Assembly (NCBI GenBank): GCA_002386525.1
Contig: DGIS01000025.1
Coordinates: 133,391-197,390 of the forward strand
Origin: Sphingobacterium sp. UBA4616
Lineage (GTDB): Bacteria; Bacteroidota; Bacteroidia; Sphingobacteriales; Sphingobacteriaceae
Length of the DNA stretch: 64,000 bases
Direction: 5' to 3'
Shown here: positions 44,700 through 54,230 of the stretch, one piece after another
Layout of the letters: every line of letters begins with the position of its first letter
Position numbering within the stretch: the first letter of the stretch is position 1
Made by a program: the position numbers and the translations under genes
The notes under the pieces: model-generated
The model's database searches: none
Told to the model about the DNA's origin: nothing
The model's input: only the letters and a program-made list of their open reading frames with translations

Positions 44700-44810
44700 T
44701 GCGGCTATTTCGGTGAAGCTTATGGCGCTCAGTTCGAAGGATGTCGGCAGCTAAGATCCAAAGGCGACAACAGGTTTGCATGCGCCAATTGGATAGTAGG
44801 CGCAGCATAA
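44700..44810 (+). pseudogene. Stranded C-terminal coding fragment, family unknown
   Basis: Open frame with no start, bounded by TAA (44697-44699) and ended by TAA (44808-44810). It reads CGYFGEAYGAQFEGCRQLRS followed by KGDNRFACANWIVGAA; codon use is protein-like. No family recognised. It lies in the 263-bp gap between the BamA-like and DinB genes, overlapping a GCGCC/GGCGC hairpin. Confidence 0.25.
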
Positions 44811-44830
44811 TAAGCGAATTACTATCCAGA

Positions 44831-45274
44831 TTAATCTAACAGTCGACGGTGATAATTTATTTGTCCAAGATGATAAGTTAAATGGGTAGTCAGATGAACA
44901 AGCAAATACTGAGTCGTTGTTTTTTCCTCAAACACGAGTATGGGATACACCTCTTGAAGGTTTTCTTCCGATAACAGATCCAAGGAACGGGTAACCACAT
45001 CAATCGTATCGTCTATTTGATCTATCAATACTGTTCGAGGAATATCTTTTAAAGAAAACTCTGCAGCTCTGTCTCTAATATATCCTGTCTTTCCTAATTC
45101 CGCACCGATATAGGTTTGAAGATTTCCAATCAAATGTAAACACAAATTACCTGCTGAATTAGAAATATCACTTTCAATAACCCATATATTTCTCTCGTTC
45201 TTGTATAATGAAATTTCATTTCGTAGTCGGTTTAAGTCCCGGTGGAAAAGGCTTTTTAAAGTTTCTGTTAGCAT
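44831..45274 (-). CDS. DinB/DUF1572 family protein
   Basis: 147 aa four-helix-bundle protein. NLCLHLIGNLQTYIGAELG supplies the first metal-binding His region, and the C-terminal LVHLTTHLTYHLGQINYHRRLL the other two His, as in DinB/YfiT-like metalloproteins. Related enzymes are bacillithiol or mycothiol S-transferases, or act in stress resistance. Soluble, cytoplasmic. Start MLTETLKSLFHRDLNRL fits the family. Single gene. Confidence 0.85.
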   Translation of the reverse strand: MLTETLKSLFHRDLNRLRNEISLYKNERNIWVIESDISNSAGNLCLHLIGNLQTYIGAELGKTGYIRDRAAEFSLKDIPRTVLIDQIDDTIDVVTRSLDLLSEENLQEVYPILVFEEKTTTQYLLVHLTTHLTYHLGQINYHRRLLD

Positions 45275-45404
45275 AGTATAAATTTAAGTATATTTTATGC
45301 CAAAAACCAACTTATATAGCAACACATCAACTTTTGCCGCCGAAGCTATCGACTGAATAACCTTTCCCTTCATATAGTAATCGCAAAATCTACACCAGCT
45401 AGTG

Positions 45405-45473
45405 GTCCGAAGCGCAGTTCGGACAAGTAACCTATTGGATTGCGACGCTAATAAGTGTACACTTTCTGTACAC
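45405..45473. promoter_or_regulatory. Two inverted repeats in the gap before the TetR gene
   Basis: GTCCGAA/TTCGGAC (45405-45411, 45418-45424) and GTGTACA/TGTACAC (45455-45461, 45467-45473). Neither has a T-tract. The second, with TTTC in its spacer, looks like a dimeric operator. The gap of 341 bp contains no gene I can support. Confidence 0.4.
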
Positions 45474-45585
45474 GAGGTAGGTCTGGTTAAAACGATTAAA
45501 TGCCAATATTGAGCTTACAAATTGATGTATTTTTATTTAATGACTTTTAGATGTCAATAAATAAAATTAAAAATATCAATTTTGC

Positions 45586-45598
45586 TTAACACTGTTAA
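45586..45598. promoter_or_regulatory. TetR operator site 1
   Basis: TTAACACTGTTAA is a 13-bp palindrome with an odd central base, 17 bp before the TetR start codon and directly after a TTTG (45581-45584 region). Nearly the same palindrome recurs twice before or inside the next gene. It is the likely self-operator of the TetR repressor. Confidence 0.7.
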
Positions 45599-45615
45599 AT
45601 TGTTTACACATAAAC

Positions 45616-46215
45616 ATGGGTAGTAAAGAACGTATACAAAGGCTCAAAGGTGAGAATAGATCCAATATTCTAGATGCTGCGCTCCAAATCGTAAAAGAAG
45701 AAGGATGGCAGGCTTTAAGTATGCGCAAAATTGCAGATATCATTGAGTATACTGCCCCCATGATATATGAGTACTTTGTTAATAAAGATGCTATTTTAAT
45801 GGAGCTTGCCAGCCAAGGCTATCTCCTACTAGCCAAAAAAGTAAAAAAAGCCAAATCAACTGAAACCGATCTCGAGAAACAATTAGAAGCAATGTGGTTT
45901 AGCTATTGGGATTTTGCTTTTGAAGAACGGGAATTGTACCAGTTAATGTTTGGAGTAGGAACTGCCTGTTGTGGTTTTGAAAAAACATATAAATGTGCGG
46001 AATCTCATGGAAAACTTATTAGCGATGTCATCCGAGAAATCATGAAAGATAAAGAGCCATCAGAAGAATTGATCTGTCGAAAGTATTTCACCTATTGGTC
46101 GATCATACATGGACTAGTCTCTATCAATCTGGTAAACCAGGGAAATGGTGACACAACCAATCAAGAGGTTTTAAAAGATGCCATTTATGGTATCACTCGC
46201 TCGCTAACTGACTAA
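45616..46215 (+). CDS. TetR family regulator of the first RND efflux operon
   Basis: 199 aa. HTH at about residues 13-60: NRSNILDAALQIVKEEGWQALSMRKIADIIEYTAPMIYEYFVNKDAI. The C-terminal half (WFSYWDFAFEERELYQLMFG, ACCGFEKTYKC) resembles TetR_C WHG-type ligand domains. It is followed by membrane-fusion, RND and OMF genes on the same strand. The palindrome TTAACAnTGTTAA upstream of both its own start and the pump start suggests repression of itself and the pump, relieved by a pump substrate. Confidence 0.93.
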   Translation: MGSKERIQRLKGENRSNILDAALQIVKEEGWQALSMRKIADIIEYTAPMIYEYFVNKDAILMELASQGYLLLAKKVKKAKSTETDLEKQLEAMWFSYWDFAFEERELYQLMFGVGTACCGFEKTYKCAESHGKLISDVIREIMKDKEPSEELICRKYFTYWSIIHGLVSINLVNQGNGDTTNQEVLKDAIYGITRSLTD

Positions 46216-46250
46216 TTTTTTTTATACTAAAAAATACAACGTTAAAAAAT

Positions 46251-46263
46251 CTAACACCGTTAA
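46251..46263. promoter_or_regulatory. TetR operator site 2
   Basis: CTAACACCGTTAA, matching site 1 at 11 of 13 positions. It lies 31 bp before the annotated ATG of the membrane-fusion gene. Confidence 0.6.
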
Positions 46264-46293
46264 ATACACCAAAACTTCAACTATTAATATCAA

Positions 46294-47496
46294 ATGAAAA
46301 CGAATTTATTATCAAATCTTAAAATGCTTTACGCCCTTACACTTAACAGTGTTAAACGAATTAATATCGTAAAGACCTCATATTTGCTGAGTGTAATCAT
46401 TCTATATAGCTGTTCAACCGGAACGAGTAAAACAGTTGATTCTCCGCCGGTTAACCTGCCTGTCCTCACGATCGAGAAAGGTAACGAGACCGTTTATCAA
46501 GAATATCCTGCCACTATTGAGGCATCGGCTAATATCGAAATCAGACCACAGGTAGAGGGGATCTTGGAATACATTTATATCGATGAAGGTGCTAAAGTGA
46601 GTAAAGGTCAGGCACTATTCAAGATCAACGACCGCCCTTATCAGGAACAATTAAACCAAGCGAAGGCAACTCTACTTGCAGCAAGAGCTGCCTTGGAAAA
46701 TGCTGAGTTGGAAGTCGAAAAGAAGACGAAATTGGTAAATACCAAAGTACTGACGGATTTTCAGCTAAAAACAGCAATTAGCGCCCGTAATGCTGCTAAA
46801 GCAAATGTACAACTAGCGCTATCGGCGGTGGAGGCTGCAAAAATAAATGTGGGATACACTTTAATACGGGCTTCAGCCGAAGGATACATCGGCAGGTTGC
46901 AGCGCAAACAAGGAAGTTTGGTGGGCCCAACAGACTCACAGCCTCTTACAGCATTGTCAAATGTAAGCGATCTTCATGTTTATTTCTCATTGGGAGAAAA
47001 TGACTTTATCGCATTCAAAAACAATACGGAAGGAATTAATCTACAACAAAAGCTTCGCAACCTACCTCCCATCAGCCTAGTTCTTTCGGATCAGACAATT
47101 TACGATCAGAAAGGAAAAATAGATATGGTCGATGGACAGTTTGATAAACATACCGGCGCGATTACACTTCGTGCAACTTTTACTAATCCAGAAGGGGTAT
47201 TACGCAATGGAAACACCGGACGCGTCAGACTACAGAAGAAATATGACCAAGCATTATTGGTACCGCAGCTTGCTACCCTTGAAATGCAGGATAAAATATT
47301 CGTTTATACCGTTAGCAAAGAAAATAAAGTGGTCCAACAGCCAATTACGGTCATAGGAAAAAGTGGCACAAATTATCTAGTAAGTAAAGGACTGAATTCG
47401 GGGGACCGAATTGTCTATAAAGGCATCGACTTGCTTCAGGATGGACAGAAAATTACACCACAAATTTTACCTATAGATAGCATCAACTCATTATAA
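46294..47496 (+). CDS. RND efflux membrane-fusion lipoprotein, system 1
   Basis: 400 aa. Lipobox-like YSC near residue 40 (SYLLSVIILYSC) after an unusually long N-terminal extension. Then a HlyD/AcrA core: IRPQVEGILEYIYIDEGAKVSKGQALFKIN (lipoyl-type half), coiled-coil hairpin (about 115-175), GRLQRKQGSLVGP, and the beta-barrel ITLRATFTNPEGVLRNGNTGRV. An alternative ATG at 46324 would shorten the extension. Operator site 3 (46343-46355) lies inside the coding start. It links the RND pump to the TolC-like channel. Followed 13 bp later by the RND gene. Confidence 0.94.
   Translation: MKTNLLSNLKMLYALTLNSVKRINIVKTSYLLSVIILYSCSTGTSKTVDSPPVNLPVLTIEKGNETVYQEYPATIEASANIEIRPQVEGILEYIYIDEGAKVSKGQALFKINDRPYQEQLNQAKATLLAARAALENAELEVEKKTKLVNTKVLTDFQLKTAISARNAAKANVQLALSAVEAAKINVGYTLIRASAEGYIGRLQRKQGSLVGPTDSQPLTALSNVSDLHVYFSLGENDFIAFKNNTEGINLQQKLRNLPPISLVLSDQTIYDQKGKIDMVDGQFDKHTGAITLRATFTNPEGVLRNGNTGRVRLQKKYDQALLVPQLATLEMQDKIFVYTVSKENKVVQQPITVIGKSGTNYLVSKGLNSGDRIVYKGIDLLQDGQKITPQILPIDSINSL
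46343..46355. promoter_or_regulatory. TetR operator site 3, inside the membrane-fusion CDS
   Basis: TTAACAGTGTTAA, a 13-bp palindrome identical to site 1 except the central base. It falls 49 bases into the annotated coding sequence, where it would act as a roadblock or mark a start site that is further downstream. Confidence 0.55.
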
Positions 47497-47509
47497 TAAC
47501 AGAAAACAC

Positions 47510-50500
47510 ATGCTTAAGAAATTTATCGAAAGACCTGTACTTGCTACCGTTATCTCCATTTTACTTGTCATATTGGGAGTGATTGGTATCCTTAAACTGC
47601 CTTTGCAGCAGTTTCCCGATATTGCACCGCCGGCGGTGCAAGTAACGGCATTATATCCTGGGGCAAATGCCGAAACGGTGCTACGCGCCGTAGCCCCATC
47701 GCTCGAAGAATCCATCAATGGAGTGGAAAATATGAGCTATATGAGCTCTACCGCTAGTAATGATGGTTCGTTAATTATTACGGTATATTTTAAACTGGGC
47801 ACAGACCCGGATCAAGCGGCCGTGAACGTACAAAATCGTGTGGCTCAGGCAACGAGCCAATTGCCAGCTGAAGTTGTACAAGCCGGTATCACCACCGCTA
47901 AACAGCAAAACAGCTTAATCATGGTATTGGACCTTTACACGGAAGATCAGAGTAAATACGATCAGACCTTTATTACCAACTACGCGCAGATCAATATCAT
48001 TCCCGAACTAAAACGGATACCGGGGGTTGGACAGGCGCTTCCATTTGGCGGTAGCAAAGACTACTCCATGCGTGTATGGCTCAATCCAAACCAAATGGCG
48101 AACTATAAATTAACACCTGAAGAGGTAATGGCTGCCATCCAGGATAAAAACGTAGAAGCTGCTCCTGGTAAATTCGGCGAGAACAGTCGCGAAGCATTCG
48201 AATTTGTTATCAAATATAAAGGTAAACTCAATCAACCTAGTGATTACGAAAACATTATTATTCGCTCCAATACCGATGGTTCTGTACTAAAACTAAAAGA
48301 TGTAGCTCGGGTAGAGTTAGGATCTTATACGTATGCGAGTCATACCCGTATCAACGGTAAAGCAGGATTAAACATTGGAGTCATGCAACTGGCCGGGTCA
48401 AATGCAAACGAAATTCAGATTGCAATCCAGGAATTTATGGAAAAAGCCTCTTTAAGTTTTCCCAAAGGTGTCAAATACCTTGTTTTATACAATACAAAAG
48501 ATGCGCTTGATCAATCCATTGACCAAGTTAAGCATACACTTGTTGAAGCATTTATACTGGTATTTTTAGTTGTCTTTTTATTTCTTCAGGATTTTAGATC
48601 GACATTAATACCCGCGATTGCTGTCCCCGTAGCCATCGTAGGAACATTTTTCTTCATGCAACTCTTTGGCTTTTCCATCAATCTGCTGACCTTATTTGCA
48701 CTCGTCCTTGCCATTGGTATTGTCGTCGATGATGCAATTGTAGTCGTAGAGGCTGTGCACGCCAAGATGGAACATGAGAACTTACCCCCTAAATTAGCGA
48801 CAACCTCTGCCATGAGTGAAATCACCGGTGCAATCATCTCTATTACCCTAGTCATGTCTGCCGTGTTCCTTCCCATCGGCTTTATGGAAGGTTCTACCGG
48901 TGTGTTTTACCGACAATTTGCATTTACATTAGCGATTGCAATTGTTATTTCAGCAGTGAACGCCTTGACACTAAGTCCTGCGTTATGTGCACTCTTCTTA
49001 AAACCAACGCATCATGGTCATTCTGATGCTAAGAAACTTAATTTCAAGGAACGTTTCTTTGCTGGATTCAATGTTGGATTTGACCGGTTGACTAAAAACT
49101 ATTTAGGTAGTCTGCGCTTCTTGATTCGTTATAAATGGGTTGCATTTTCGGGATTAGCAATTACTCTGCTTTTGACCATCTTTATGATTCGTAGAACGCC
49201 TACCGGATTTATTCCATCTGAAGATCAAGGATTCATTGCAATATCGCTGTCTATGCCAGCAGGTGCTTCTTTAGATCGTACATCAGGAGCATTGGCCGAA
49301 GCAGAAAAGCAACTTCAACATGCTGATTTTACCAAAACGTTAAATGTACTTGCCGGATTCAATATTTTGACACAATCTACAAGTCCATCTGCAGGTGTTG
49401 CATTTATCCTCCTCAAACCACACGACGAGCGCGGTAAGATAAAAGATATCAACGCTATTATGACCGATGTCAATCAGCGCTTGGCAAATATAAAAGGCGC
49501 AAATTTCTTTGTCTTTACCTTCCCTACTGTTCCAGGATTCAGTAACGTAGATGGTCTGGACATGGTATTACAGGACAGAACCGGCGGACAACTTGGAAAA
49601 TTCAGTGGCATAGGCCAAAAGTTCATTGGCGAATTGATGAAACGTCCTGAGATCATGATGGCCTTCACAACCTTTAAAGCAGATTATCCACAGTATGAGC
49701 TCCAAGTGGATGATATTAAAGCAGAACAACTTGGCGTAAGCACAAAAAGCATACTACAGACCATGCAAGCCTATTTTGGTAGTGCTCAAGCCTCAGATTT
49801 TAATCGCTTTGGAAAGTATTACCGTGTGATGGTGCAAGCCGATGCTAAGGATAGAAGTGAACCAACTTCGATGGACGGAATTTTTGTAAAAAACAGATTA
49901 GGAGACATGGTTCCCATCAATACATTAGTAAAATTAGAACGTGTATATGGCCCGGAAACAGCATCCCGTTACAACCTATTTAATTCGATTGGAATAAATG
50001 CGATACCAAAACCAGGATATAGTTCGGGAGATGCTATCCGTGCGGTCGAAGAAGTTGCGAAACAACAATTGCCTACTGGGTTCACTTATGAGTTTTCAGG
50101 CATGACCAAAGAAGAAATTGTCTCTGGAGGTCAGTCCACATTGATTTTTATCCTCTGTCTGATATTTGTTTATTTCCTACTTGCAGCACAGTACGAAAGT
50201 TATATCATTCCATTAGCGGTTATTCTCTCTATACCTACCGGTATATTTGGAGTCTTCGCGGCAATTAGCTTCACTGATATTGCCAACAATATCTATGTAC
50301 AAGTCGCGCTTGTCATGTTGATTGGTTTATTGGCTAAAAATGCGATTTTAATTGTAGAATTTGCTATCCAGGGACGTAAACAGGGGTTATCTATTCCTAG
50401 TGCAGCACTGAAAGCAGCACGGTTACGGTTGAGACCAATTATCATGACTTCGCTGGCCTTTATCGTTGGAATGATTCCAATGATGACTGCTGTTGGCCCA

Positions 50501-50698
50501 TCAGCTCAAGGAAATCACTCTATCAGTATTGCCGCTGCGGGCGGTATGTTTACTGGAGTCGTTTTAGGTCTTTTTATTATCCCAATACTCTTTATTTTCT
50601 TTCAATTTATACAAGAGAAAATAGGACGCGCTCCGCAACAAAAACAGCGTGAACAGGAACAAGCTTCGTTGGAAATACCCCTGCACACAAACAATTAG
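47510..50698 (+). CDS. RND multidrug efflux transporter (HAE1 family), system 1
   Basis: 1062 aa. N-terminal MLKKFIERPVLATVISILLVILGVIG, periplasmic repeats with QNRVAQATSQLPAEV, TM4 proton-relay Asp pair in GIVVDDAIVVVEAV, TM10 Lys region and GNHSISIAAAGGM in TM11. Twelve membrane spans in two halves. AcrB/MexB-like, exporting drugs or detergents from periplasm using the proton gradient. The second RND protein in the window (55769) is a clear paralogue of this one over its whole length. Confidence 0.97.
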   Translation: MLKKFIERPVLATVISILLVILGVIGILKLPLQQFPDIAPPAVQVTALYPGANAETVLRAVAPSLEESINGVENMSYMSSTASNDGSLIITVYFKLGTDPDQAAVNVQNRVAQATSQLPAEVVQAGITTAKQQNSLIMVLDLYTEDQSKYDQTFITNYAQINIIPELKRIPGVGQALPFGGSKDYSMRVWLNPNQMANYKLTPEEVMAAIQDKNVEAAPGKFGENSREAFEFVIKYKGKLNQPSDYENIIIRSNTDGSVLKLKDVARVELGSYTYASHTRINGKAGLNIGVMQLAGSNANEIQIAIQEFMEKASLSFPKGVKYLVLYNTKDALDQSIDQVKHTLVEAFILVFLVVFLFLQDFRSTLIPAIAVPVAIVGTFFFMQLFGFSINLLTLFALVLAIGIVVDDAIVVVEAVHAKMEHENLPPKLATTSAMSEITGAIISITLVMSAVFLPIGFMEGSTGVFYRQFAFTLAIAIVISAVNALTLSPALCALFLKPTHHGHSDAKKLNFKERFFAGFNVGFDRLTKNYLGSLRFLIRYKWVAFSGLAITLLLTIFMIRRTPTGFIPSEDQGFIAISLSMPAGASLDRTSGALAEAEKQLQHADFTKTLNVLAGFNILTQSTSPSAGVAFILLKPHDERGKIKDINAIMTDVNQRLANIKGANFFVFTFPTVPGFSNVDGLDMVLQDRTGGQLGKFSGIGQKFIGELMKRPEIMMAFTTFKADYPQYELQVDDIKAEQLGVSTKSILQTMQAYFGSAQASDFNRFGKYYRVMVQADAKDRSEPTSMDGIFVKNRLGDMVPINTLVKLERVYGPETASRYNLFNSIGINAIPKPGYSSGDAIRAVEEVAKQQLPTGFTYEFSGMTKEEIVSGGQSTLIFILCLIFVYFLLAAQYESYIIPLAVILSIPTGIFGVFAAISFTDIANNIYVQVALVMLIGLLAKNAILIVEFAIQGRKQGLSIPSAALKAARLRLRPIIMTSLAFIVGMIPMMTAVGPSAQGNHSISIAAAGGMFTGVVLGLFIIPILFIFFQFIQEKIGRAPQQKQREQEQASLEIPLHTNN

Positions 50699-50704
50699 TA
50701 CATC

Positions 50705-52150
50705 ATGACAACATCTAAATACACAAATAGTAAAGCAAAATTACTGACGGTTTTGATCTTATCTTTTGTCGCATGGTCTTGCAAAACAGAGAAATTGGTC
50801 AGCAACCAGCATCTTGCGCCGAACTTACCCGAACAATACCGCGAGCAGATTAACGCTCCGCAGGAAACTAGTATAGGCTCTATTCCATGGCGTGATTTTT
50901 TTACGGATCAGGTCTTACGAACCTTGATCGATAGTGCTATACAACATAACTTAGACATGCAACTGGCACTGAAAAATATAGAAGCGTCTCAACTGAGCCT
51001 CAAACAAGCAAAGGCAAACTATCTTCCCACGGCCCAATTACAGATCCGTGGAAATAGCACTAATCCGTCCAATAACAGCATGAATGGATTGAGCCTAGGG
51101 CAGTTTTTAGGCCAACATCATGTGGAGGATTATACAGCATCCTTAGGTTTATCGTGGGAAGCCGATATATGGGGTAAAATCAAAAACCAAAATATCGCCG
51201 CTTTAGCTTCTTATCTGCAGACAGAAGAAGCAAAAAAAGTAATCCAGACCCAATTAATTGCCCAAGTTGCTCAAGGCTATTATCAACTTCTTATGCTTTA
51301 TCAATTGCGTGATATCGCCAAAAAAAACTTGGAATTAAGTGATACAACCTTACGTATCGTGCAGCAGCAATATGAAGTCGGTGACATTACCCTGCTTGCT
51401 TTGGAACAAGTCGATGCGCAGCGATTGGCCGCCGCCGCCTTAATTCCTGACTTTGAACAACAGATCCATATTCAGGAAAATGCTATTCAGACTCTTAGTG
51501 GAAAACTTCCACAGGAGATTCAAATAACGGAGAAATTGTCGAACATTCAATTTCCTGAAGACTTAGCAACGGGTATCCCAGCCGATTTGTTAAGTCATCG
51601 TCCCGATGTCAAACAAGCGGAACTCGCTATCACGGCTTCACAGGCTTATCAGCAATACGCAAAAGCGCGGATGTATCCTTCTTTGGTCATTAGTGCTGAA
51701 GCTGGTGTAAATGCATTCAAAGCAAGCAATTGGTTTAACTTACCTGCGTCGTTATTCGGTGCAATTACAGGAAGTATTACACAGCCGATTTTACAGCGTA
51801 AGGAACTGAAAACCCAGTATGAACTGGCACGTGTTGAACAAGAAAAGAACGTCTTGATTTTCAAGCAAAAAGTAATCTCAGCTGCTGGGGAAGTAGCCGA
51901 CGCGCTAATTTCAATTAAAAAATTGAAAGAAAAACAACGGATTACATTGGATAGAACCAACCGGTTGAAAGAAGCTACAAAACATGCGAACCTTCTATTT
52001 GAAACTGGAATGGCCACCTATCTGGAAGTAATAACGGCCCAGAGCAACATCTTACAAAGCGAGCTTGAGCTCGCTCAGGTGAAAAAAGCGGAGCTTGCTG
52101 CTGTTGTTGATCTTTATCGGTCCTTAGGCGGTGGATGGAGCAATAATTAA
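50705..52150 (+). CDS. TolC-like outer-membrane efflux lipoprotein, system 1
   Basis: 481 aa. Lipobox SFVAWSC near residue 26. Two repeated OMF halves: IPWRDFFTDQVLRTLIDSAIQHNLDMQLALKNIEAS, GLSWEADIWGKIKNQ, LLSHRPDVKQAELAI and the mirrored second half. It forms the trimeric exit duct with the RND and fusion proteins. Starts 6 bp after the RND stop. A strong terminator follows about 50 bp downstream. Confidence 0.95.
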   Translation: MTTSKYTNSKAKLLTVLILSFVAWSCKTEKLVSNQHLAPNLPEQYREQINAPQETSIGSIPWRDFFTDQVLRTLIDSAIQHNLDMQLALKNIEASQLSLKQAKANYLPTAQLQIRGNSTNPSNNSMNGLSLGQFLGQHHVEDYTASLGLSWEADIWGKIKNQNIAALASYLQTEEAKKVIQTQLIAQVAQGYYQLLMLYQLRDIAKKNLELSDTTLRIVQQQYEVGDITLLALEQVDAQRLAAAALIPDFEQQIHIQENAIQTLSGKLPQEIQITEKLSNIQFPEDLATGIPADLLSHRPDVKQAELAITASQAYQQYAKARMYPSLVISAEAGVNAFKASNWFNLPASLFGAITGSITQPILQRKELKTQYELARVEQEKNVLIFKQKVISAAGEVADALISIKKLKEKQRITLDRTNRLKEATKHANLLFETGMATYLEVITAQSNILQSELELAQVKKAELAAVVDLYRSLGGGWSNN

Positions 52151-52198
52151 GGCTTTAAACAAGCATTTTCTAATTTTATTTATACATATCTGGTAGAT

Positions 52199-52222
52199 GG
52201 GGACCCTAGGGTCCCCTCTTTT
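52199..52222 (+). terminator. Terminator of RND operon 1
   Basis: GGGGACCCTAGGGTCCCC (52199-52216), an 18-bp perfect palindrome, followed by TCTTTT. Confidence 0.85.
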
Positions 52223-52365
52223 GTGTGCTACAACAATATACGGCTGAGTGCATCAAATTGATATTTCAGTAGGGGCTTTATACGCTTCAGCAGAAATTTG
52301 TCGTCTAATACTAAAAGAAATTACAAAATTTGTATAGATTTCACCTAGAAATATAAGTTAAACGA

Positions 52366-53469
52366 ATGCGGGATATAACGATCTATAAAGACGAGAATAA
52401 TCTAATTAGTAAAAATAAAAAAAGGCTGATATTCACCTTTCTGTCCTTTCTGCTCATTTATTTGGTCGCATATATTATAGATCCTTTCTCGAGTTGTTGG
52501 AATGGCTATTTTCAAAGAAACATGTTCGAAATACTCGGGGAGTGGACTTTTACGATCATCTACAGCTTTATCATATCCGAATTCAGCATCATTGTCCATG
52601 ACAAACTTGACAAGTTCTTAACTTGGAAAGATAGCCCGACGGAGCGACTGCTACTTGAAACCGTCATCAATCTCTTGACGGTATTATTTATCAACTTACT
52701 CTTGGAGTACCTCATCTCAAAATATTACGTTGGTCCCCAAAATGTTACTATAGCACCATCGTTGGAGGAAAAAAGGGGCATGATACAAAATATTACAATT
52801 AGTGTTTTGATTGCGCTCATGATAATGGGTATCAATATCGGTAGTCATTTGATCACCAACTGGAAAAATGAATCCATGCGTGCCGCTAAGCTCGATCAGG
52901 TCATTCTAGAAACAGAACTTCAATCGTTAAAGTTACAAATCGACCCTCATTTTGTATTTAATAACCTGAGCGTACTATCAGAAATCATTCTCGAAGACCA
53001 GCAATCAGGTTACGAGTATGCAGAAAACTTCTCCAAGATATATCGCTACCTTCTTGTCAATTCTAAAAAAGATATTATCTCACTAGAAGAAGAGCTCAAT
53101 TTTCTAAATTCATATATATTTCTTATCAAAAGCCGATTTGGAGATGGAGTTAACTTCGAGATAAACGTTAACCCTGCCAAACGCAATTTCCAATTGCCAC
53201 CGCTCACCTTGCAGTTATTGGTAGAAAATGCTTTAAAGCATAACCAGACAAATAAGAAAAAACCACTGAAAATCAAAGTATATACCAACGCCCACAATCA
53301 ACTTGTTGTTGAAAACATATTAATTCCGATTGAGCGTGTCTCCGAATCATCTGGAATCGGTATTTCAAACATCATTAAAAGATACGATTTGCTTTCAAAC
53401 TTAAAATTGCAAATTAATAATGATGGAAAAACATTTAATGTAATCCTCCCACTTTTAGCGCAAGCGTAA
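52366..53469 (+). CDS. LytS-type sensor histidine kinase (His_kinase family)
   Basis: 367 aa. Four hydrophobic spans in the N-terminal half (about 20-165), then the His_kinase domain: LETELQSLKLQIDPHFVFNNLSVLSEII with the phospho-His in DPHFVFN, and an ATP lid LLVENALKHNQT ... SGIGISNIIKRYD. No extracellular sensor domain, as in the LytS/YehU-type family of Bacteroidota. Its stop overlaps the next ATG (TAATG), so it is translationally coupled to the LytTR regulator. Confidence 0.93.
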   Translation: MRDITIYKDENNLISKNKKRLIFTFLSFLLIYLVAYIIDPFSSCWNGYFQRNMFEILGEWTFTIIYSFIISEFSIIVHDKLDKFLTWKDSPTERLLLETVINLLTVLFINLLLEYLISKYYVGPQNVTIAPSLEEKRGMIQNITISVLIALMIMGINIGSHLITNWKNESMRAAKLDQVILETELQSLKLQIDPHFVFNNLSVLSEIILEDQQSGYEYAENFSKIYRYLLVNSKKDIISLEEELNFLNSYIFLIKSRFGDGVNFEINVNPAKRNFQLPPLTLQLLVENALKHNQTNKKKPLKIKVYTNAHNQLVVENILIPIERVSESSGIGISNIIKRYDLLSNLKLQINNDGKTFNVILPLLAQA

Positions 53470-54230
53470 TGAGTATAATGAAAGTATTAATCATCGAGGA
53501 CGAAAAACTCAATGCAGATCGTTTAAAACGACTTTTGAAGGAAATTAAGTCATCCATCGTTATTTTGGATGTATTGGATAATATCGCTGATAGCATCAAC
53601 TGGTTTAATAGTAACGAGCTTCCAGATCTCGTGATGATGGATATTCGCTTATCCGATGGTTTAAGCTTTGAAATTTTAGAAACCATAAAAATAGACTGCC
53701 CAATCATATTTACGACTGCATTTGACGAATATGCCGTGAGGGCTTTTAAATTCAATAGTATAGATTACTTGCTCAAACCTGTCGAAAAAATAGAACTGGA
53801 AAATGCCGTCCAAAAACTCGATCATCGGAAAGATCTGCTGATTAACCAACAACCGCTTCAAGGTTTACTGGATTTTATCTATCCGAAAGATTTTCGCTTG
53901 CGTTTTCTAATCCCTTTCAAAGACGGTTTTAAGACCATCCTCGTGGAAGATGTATTATATTTCTACTCAGAATTTAAACTTACCCATGCCCAGCTTAAAT
54001 GCGGCACGGTCGAAATCGTACCGCAAACCATGGAAGAACTCGAACAGCAATTAAATCCGAAAGTATTTTTTCGTGCCAATAGACAATTCATCGTGCACAT
54101 AGATGCCATCAAGAGATTGCATAATCACTTTAACGGAAAACTTAAGATAGAAATGAAAAATAACGACGAAGTGGAAATTCTTGTGAGCAGAGAAAAAGCG
54201 CAGCTCCTGAAGAATTGGTTAGACTATTGA
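53469..54230 (+). CDS. LytTR-family response regulator
   Basis: 253 aa. Receiver (about 3-118): VLIIEDEKLNADRLKRLL, phospho-Asp in PDLVMMDIRLSDG, TTAFDEYAVRAFKFNSIDYLLKP. LytTR DNA-binding domain (about 145-250): ILVEDVLYFYSEFKLTHAQLK, FFRANRQFIVHIDAIKRL. Partner of the overlapping LytS-type kinase. It sits between the two RND operons and is 302 bp before the second, which makes that operon a candidate target. Confidence 0.95.
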   Translation: MSIMKVLIIEDEKLNADRLKRLLKEIKSSIVILDVLDNIADSINWFNSNELPDLVMMDIRLSDGLSFEILETIKIDCPIIFTTAFDEYAVRAFKFNSIDYLLKPVEKIELENAVQKLDHRKDLLINQQPLQGLLDFIYPKDFRLRFLIPFKDGFKTILVEDVLYFYSEFKLTHAQLKCGTVEIVPQTMEELEQQLNPKVFFRANRQFIVHIDAIKRLHNHFNGKLKIEMKNNDEVEILVSREKAQLLKNWLDY

